IMG/VR virus record: IMGVR_UViG_3300046665_000434 | Coordinates: 1-64,000 of that record | Reading direction: 5' to 3' (one strand) | DNA length: 64,000 nt | DNA from: a virus | Part shown: in pieces, positions 60,315-64,000 of the stretch | Layout of the letters: each line of letters starts with the position of its first letter | How positions within the stretch are numbered: the stretch's first letter is position 1 | Translations under genes and position numbers: made by a program | Notes under the pieces: generated by a model | The model's input: the letters and a program-made list of their open reading frames with translations, nothing else | Database searches by the model: none | What the model was told of the DNA's origin: nothing

Positions 60315-60817
60315 TGAAGAAGAAATTCCAGATCGATAACGACATGCCTACTGTCACTGAAAAACTCGTAGCCGTCTCGCAAGAACTGGCGGACGAGTTC
60401 GAAACATTGGTGCGGGGTATCTTGGGGCGTCTCGTAGCCAACGGGCTTAACCTCAACTATCTCACCAGTATGTTGTCGAATAACGTCGTATTGATCAACG
60501 GGGTGCACCGAGGAGCGAAGCCCCTTAACGGGAAAGAGACTTACGTCTTTCAGCTCCTCACCCTCAACGCTCGCCGTAAGCCGGTAAAGTTGCATGCTCA
60601 GATACTCATCAATGTAGATGAGAAGAAGATCTGGCACGTTACCGACAATACCACCGCGTTACCTGACCCTTGGTCCGAAGATCTAACTGAGGAACAGAAG
60701 AAGTCGATCACGACGTTGTGTCAAAATGATCCAGAGTACTTCTTCAATGAAGTCGCCAGAATCACTGCTGGTCAGGATAGCCTTCAGCCACCAGATACCA
60801 AACCTACGGTGCATTAA
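60314..60817 (+). CDS. Hypothetical protein, 167 aa
   Basis: ATG 60314 overlaps the preceding TGA. Basic N-terminus followed by a mixed alpha/beta domain. Its stop directly abuts the next ATG. No family recognised; an upstream in-frame start is rejected because it lies inside the previous gene. Confidence 0.64.
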   Translation: MKKKFQIDNDMPTVTEKLVAVSQELADEFETLVRGILGRLVANGLNLNYLTSMLSNNVVLINGVHRGAKPLNGKETYVFQLLTLNARRKPVKLHAQILINVDEKKIWHVTDNTTALPDPWSEDLTEEQKKSITTLCQNDPEYFFNEVARITAGQDSLQPPDTKPTVH

Positions 60818-61522
60818 ATGACCAGGCGTCTGATCATGGATACGGTAGAACTTATCTCGCACAAGAGCCTTGACAAAGAAGGCTTATCTGCTTTGGAAGA
60901 TCTGGTCGGTATCCATCGATCAGATATTCTCTGCGCGGCGCTACTGTGGGTGCTGTATCGTAAAGGCGGCCCTCTCTGCCGGCTGGACACGTATCGTGAA
61001 CTAGGCGAGACTGGGAGGTCCGCTAAGACGGGTCCAATCATCGAGAAGTGGGTGACCAAGAATGCGGCTGAGTTAGCTGAGGCATTCAGCCCACTGCTCG
61101 AGCACGAAGGATTGATCCTGGATTACGTGACGTTCGATAGTATCTTCGTCATGTGTTCGCTGAAGCCTGAACCGATAACGTATCCCCCGATCGTCATCAT
61201 CCGCAATAGCATGTCGGTCAATGACATGACCGTCAGAGCGAGGAACGCGATCAAGGGTAGCATTAACCTTGCCGTGCCGTGGTACTTGTCAGCGAGTTTC
61301 GCTTATTACAAGGAAGATGTTTCGCTAATGACCGACACGTATTACGATGACATCTGTATCTTACTCAATGAGCGTTGGGACGATATAACACATCGTCATA
61401 AATCGCTCATTGAACGAGATGCACTTTCAGCAGGGACTGGTTATAATCTCAAGTACGATAAATGGCCACTCATTCTCCAATCAGCTACCAGGCAGTTGAT
61501 GTCTGAACTCAACACACTGTAG
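60818..61522 (+). CDS. Hypothetical protein, 234 aa
   Basis: ATG 60818 directly after the preceding TAA; ATG at residue 7 (60836) is an alternative. Helical, soluble. Fourth gene of the 59133 unit. No recognised motif. Confidence 0.64.
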   Translation: MTRRLIMDTVELISHKSLDKEGLSALEDLVGIHRSDILCAALLWVLYRKGGPLCRLDTYRELGETGRSAKTGPIIEKWVTKNAAELAEAFSPLLEHEGLILDYVTFDSIFVMCSLKPEPITYPPIVIIRNSMSVNDMTVRARNAIKGSINLAVPWYLSASFAYYKEDVSLMTDTYYDDICILLNERWDDITHRHKSLIERDALSAGTGYNLKYDKWPLILQSATRQLMSELNTL

Positions 61523-61529
61523 GTGACCT

Positions 61530-62027
61530 ATGAATAACCGAGGTAATATATTGCAGCCGCCAGTGGTCGTTACCACTGGCAGCATTCTTGATATCGCTGG
61601 ACATCTGGCTGGCCAGAAGTGGCAGGTCGATTACTACCGTCAAATACTGGGCCGTGATTCTGCGGGTGCTGATCCTCAGGTGATATCTCTGTCGATCTAC
61701 GATACCGTCGGGGATGACGACAAAACTAAACTACTGGCGGAGTGGGCTAACCGTCACGTAGTTACGGAGAACAGTGACTTCTACAAGAACTTCATGCAGG
61801 TCCTGGTCGATGTTGAGGCCAGGATTGACGCCATTAAAGATCCGGCCAGGTTCAAACAGTTCAGTGAAGGATTGATGGTGTTTGACTCAATATCGAACAT
61901 GGAGCCTGATCTCCGGTTCTCGAAGAAAGGTCAGCGTTGTTACGACCGCCCTATCTTCGCTTCTCGATCTGAGCGTATACCGCACATGCAGCGCTCTGGC
62001 CAGCGTCTTCGTAAAGGTCCTAAATAG
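61530..62027 (+). CDS. Small protein built around the QKWQVDYY segment, with basic C-terminal tail
   Basis: 165 aa. Residues 29-50 hold the GQKWQVDYYRQILGRDSAG peptide that also occurs in the structural protein at 16237, encoded by near-identical DNA. The middle is an acidic helical domain. The C-terminus (about 142-165) is basic and ends SRSERIPHMQRSG then RKGP, closely matching the tail of the next protein (SRSERVPHRLRSG, RKGP). I infer a composite protein that borrowed a structural-protein element and carries a shared C-terminal signal; its function is unknown. Confidence 0.68.
   Translation: MNNRGNILQPPVVVTTGSILDIAGHLAGQKWQVDYYRQILGRDSAGADPQVISLSIYDTVGDDDKTKLLAEWANRHVVTENSDFYKNFMQVLVDVEARIDAIKDPARFKQFSEGLMVFDSISNMEPDLRFSKKGQRCYDRPIFASRSERIPHMQRSGQRLRKGPK
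61603..61670 (+). repeat. 68-bp near-identical repeat, copy 2
   Basis: 64 of 68 bases match 16361-16428, in the same reading frame of a non-homologous host gene. The match falls off abruptly on both sides, which suggests a copied segment or strong selection on the peptide. Confidence 0.9.
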
Positions 62028-62058
62028 TCAGTATTGAACAAAATAAGGAGTATTAGCT

Positions 62059-62487
62059 ATGCATTTAGTCAATGTTGACCAACAACACCTTGCTGTCGAC
62101 GCTATGAAGCACCTCAGAAATCGTGTGGTGATTCGTAGTAACCCAGGTCAGCCGGTGACGTTACAGCTCCTGACGAGTCTGAAAGAAGCTGGCTGGACCG
62201 TGATCTCTGGCGATTACGACAGCCTGTTAGTTGTCGACGAGTCCGGTAATCCGATGACGCCTGATCAACTTGAGGGGCTCGTCGTAATTGACAAGTCGGT
62301 AAAAGTCATGACAAGCGGTATCATCGAGTACCAGTATCAGGACACCGATTTGTTCTCGGCAGTAATGGCCAGCAAACATCGTCACTACTACAGTTCTCGA
62401 ACAGTACTCAGTAGCAAATCTCGTAGTGAGCGGGTCCCTCACAGACTCCGATCGGGCGAGGGTAATCGTAAGGGACCTATGGGATAA
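62059..62487 (+). CDS. Small protein sharing the basic C-terminal tail, 142 aa
   Basis: ATG 62059 after AAGGAG. The first ~110 residues are a soluble mixed domain unlike the preceding protein. The last ~25 residues (SRSERVPHRLRSG then RKGP) match the end of the preceding protein. Two adjacent genes with unrelated bodies but a common tail suggest a shared localisation or binding signal. Confidence 0.68.
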   Translation: MHLVNVDQQHLAVDAMKHLRNRVVIRSNPGQPVTLQLLTSLKEAGWTVISGDYDSLLVVDESGNPMTPDQLEGLVVIDKSVKVMTSGIIEYQYQDTDLFSAVMASKHRHYYSSRTVLSSKSRSERVPHRLRSGEGNRKGPMG

Positions 62488-62492
62488 TCGCC

Positions 62493-62768
62493 ATGCCGCA
62501 ATACGAAGTTGGTGATGTGGTCTATGCGATTAAGGAACTCAGAGATCCGCCTTCTGGAGATAGTCCGGGCGGGTATCTGTGTGACTTTGCAGATAAGCTG
62601 ATCATCCGTGATGTATTCCTCCCCAAGAATGGAATGCACTCGTATCTGGTGTCTCATGAGCCTAGGGTAAAACCGCCTTGGTTTCAGATATACGGTAACG
62701 AGATCAGCACCATGAAACATTTCTCCCACAACAAACCTTTTCACTGGACAAGGCCCAATGGATATTGA
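62493..62768 (+). CDS. Hypothetical protein, 91 aa
   Basis: ATG 62493 after a GGGATAATC leader. Beta-rich, aromatic residues and Pro common in the second half. Overlaps the tiny membrane-protein gene by 11 bases. No family recognised. Confidence 0.62.
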   Translation: MPQYEVGDVVYAIKELRDPPSGDSPGGYLCDFADKLIIRDVFLPKNGMHSYLVSHEPRVKPPWFQIYGNEISTMKHFSHNKPFHWTRPNGY

Positions 62769-62889
62769 AGAACAATGCGGTTGTAATGACGAACGTATGT
62801 GTCGCGGCCACACTCAGGAAGGTCTGATCGGACTGAGTTTCCTGCTGGTCGGTTTGCTCGCCGGACTTTACCTGACCTTCTGGAAGTAA
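62758..62889 (+). CDS. Tiny membrane protein with Cys cluster, 43 aa
   Basis: ATG 62758 inside the end of the preceding gene. N-terminal CGCNDERMC cluster (Cys 7, 9, 15) and a C-terminal hydrophobic helix (residues 23-41). Overlap and the strong helix support it. Function unknown; the Cys could bind metal. Confidence 0.55.
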   Translation: MDIEEQCGCNDERMCRGHTQEGLIGLSFLLVGLLAGLYLTFWK

Positions 62890-62891
62890 TA

Positions 62892-62919
62892 ACACACCAG
62901 CCCTTACAGGCTGGTGTGT
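62892..62919 (+). terminator. Hairpin terminator
   Basis: Perfect stem acacaccagcc / ggctggtgtgt with loop cttaca, then atttcattt, right after the tiny gene. Confidence 0.78.
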
Positions 62920-62954
62920 ATTTCATTTGTGCCGTAAAATATATAGGAAAGGTA

Positions 62955-63533
62955 ATGAACGATATTCGTAAAGCTAAGGCAAAACGTCATGAACAACAAT
63001 GGCACACCGCTGTAGAGTCCCTGCTACCAATATTGCCTACTTTGGAGAATGCTGGCGATACGGTAGCAAAATATCTGCTACTGTTTATTCGAAACGCCAA
63101 GGAGGTTGGTATCCAAGAGATGCGAAAGCATTGTAACTTTGACTGGAAAGTTTCTGATGTAGGTATGGACCGAATGTCGGTCTTCCATCAGTCCCGGACA
63201 ATGAAGACACCGTACTTCTCTATCGAACGTATCTACGTCGAGAAGGGTACTTACGATGGCACTAACAATGTGTCAGCTGACGAGAAATTCAGAAAGGTTA
63301 TCCTCGACAGAGTGCGCGGCTACGATGTGGTGAAAGATTCGGCTATGGCGCTCACGATGCTGATACTTGGCCCTATGCTGAAACAGCTAGCGCCAGACAC
63401 AGATAGTCGAATCGTTGAATTCAAAGAAGACGCTGGATTACATTTAGTGTTCCAGGAAAGTGATAACCCTAACCTGTTCCTCAAGGTGTTTATTGGCGTA
63501 GCTTTCGAACACCCAAATTCGACCGGTAATTAA
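62955..63533 (+). CDS. Hypothetical protein, 192 aa
   Basis: ATG 62955 after AGGAAAGG, the best ribosome site in this interval. Basic N-terminus (KAKAKRHEQQ), helical soluble body. It starts a new unit after a terminator; an AT-rich stretch (aaaatatata) precedes it. No recognised family. Confidence 0.64.
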   Translation: MNDIRKAKAKRHEQQWHTAVESLLPILPTLENAGDTVAKYLLLFIRNAKEVGIQEMRKHCNFDWKVSDVGMDRMSVFHQSRTMKTPYFSIERIYVEKGTYDGTNNVSADEKFRKVILDRVRGYDVVKDSAMALTMLILGPMLKQLAPDTDSRIVEFKEDAGLHLVFQESDNPNLFLKVFIGVAFEHPNSTGN

Positions 63534-63594
63534 TTACCGCCGATCAATGTGTTATGCAACAGAGCCCCACATCTACCAACAGTAAGGAAACGAC

Positions 63595-63858
63595 ATGGGA
63601 AGCTTTGAGCTACTCTTGTTTGTTCTAACATTGGTTTGGGTGGAAGTCCTCATCGCACTGGTCAACCTCATCGTCTACAAGAGCTTAACGTTCGAAGTGG
63701 GCGGCAAGTCTGAGTTCTGGCTGGCAAGTAAGGTGCGTAGCCGCACGGTAGGTTTCCAGGACCTACACGACGGCGTTGGCCCTTTGATGAGAACTAACTT
63801 CATTCGACCACATCTGGCCACGTCCGACTACAGCGCAGGGCATTGGCCCCTGGTCTAG
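63595..63858 (+). CDS. Small membrane-anchored protein, 87 aa
   Basis: ATG 63595 after AAGGAAACG. One N-terminal transmembrane helix (about residues 5-27) then a soluble tail. Stop TAG at 63858. Function unknown. Confidence 0.66.
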   Translation: MGSFELLLFVLTLVWVEVLIALVNLIVYKSLTFEVGGKSEFWLASKVRSRTVGFQDLHDGVGPLMRTNFIRPHLATSDYSAGHWPLV

Positions 63859-64000
63859 CCATAGTCGCTTGGGGATAATCATCGTCTGACGTGCCACTAT
63901 GGGTACGCCACCCCAACCACAACCGATGCTCCCAACACGGGATAACCGTGACGATCGTACGGAAGAATTGTCCGTACACACTCCAGCCGGTTCTTACTCG
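63859..64000. other. Non-coding end of window
   Basis: 142 bases without a supported gene. One short hairpin (gtacgga / tccgtac, 63957-63977) is visible. No promoter motif, tRNA or longer repeat is recognised. The next gene probably starts beyond the window. Confidence 0.5.

Noticed and set aside
1-64000. CRISPR arrays, insertion sequences, integrases, rRNA or tRNA genes
   Set aside because: No regularly spaced repeats, transposase motifs, tyrosine recombinase motifs or cloverleaf patterns were found by eye; a covariance-model scan would be the decisive test for tRNAs.

Overview
This window looks like 64 kb of a jumbo myovirus genome of the phiKZ-like (nucleus-forming) type, probably infecting a pseudomonad or related gammaproteobacterium; the host cannot be fixed from sequence alone. 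The evidence is: no bacterial housekeeping genes; tightly packed genes with 1-11 nt overlaps; at least seven divergent paralogous head proteins with an S-x-E cleavage site about 100-140 residues from the N-terminus, as in phiKZ inner-body proteins; a very divergent family B DNA polymerase; and a TACATTA(C/T) motif before several small-gene clusters that resembles the phiKZ early promoter TATATTAC.

Layout. 1-2518 (minus): an inner-body-like protein cut by the window edge, a small protein and a HExxH metallopeptidase-like protein. 2601-4433 (plus): exonuclease plus start of the palm of a family B polymerase. 4478-8520 (minus): two virion proteins, one large and baseplate-wedge-like. 8601-19626 (plus): a late block of head and tail/baseplate-type proteins, including two inner-body-like proteins. 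19736-21142 (plus): three unknown genes behind an early-type promoter. 21196-26237 (minus): four tandem inner-body-like paralogs.

26374-63858 (plus): about 37 kb of accessory and early genes broken into short transcription units by strong hairpin terminators and early-type promoters. Recognisable functions are: a SLOG nucleotide-binding protein overlapping a macro-domain protein; two ribbon-helix-helix-like paralogs; dTMP kinase, an oversized thymidylate synthase and dihydrofolate reductase (a dTMP supply set); a Nudix-like protein; a MESH1/SpoT-type HD hydrolase; a proteasome-beta-like Ntn protein next to a second macro protein; a CX5R phosphatase; a possible 2OG-Fe(II) oxygenase; a second proteasome-like protein in one operon with a AAA+ ATPase; an exported TAXI-family solute-binding protein; a protein of two NUMOD1-like DNA-binding repeats; and many tiny membrane proteins.

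The most unusual content is the proteasome-like/AAA+ cluster (48998-51257, with a paralog at 39260), the ADP-ribose/NAD-type set (SLOG, two macro proteins, Nudix-like), the phage-borne periplasmic binding protein, the polymerase that ends soon after motif A, and a 68-bp near-identical segment shared by a structural gene and an early gene. No tRNA, rRNA, CRISPR array, insertion sequence or integrase was recognised, and no stretch over 300 bases lacks a gene.
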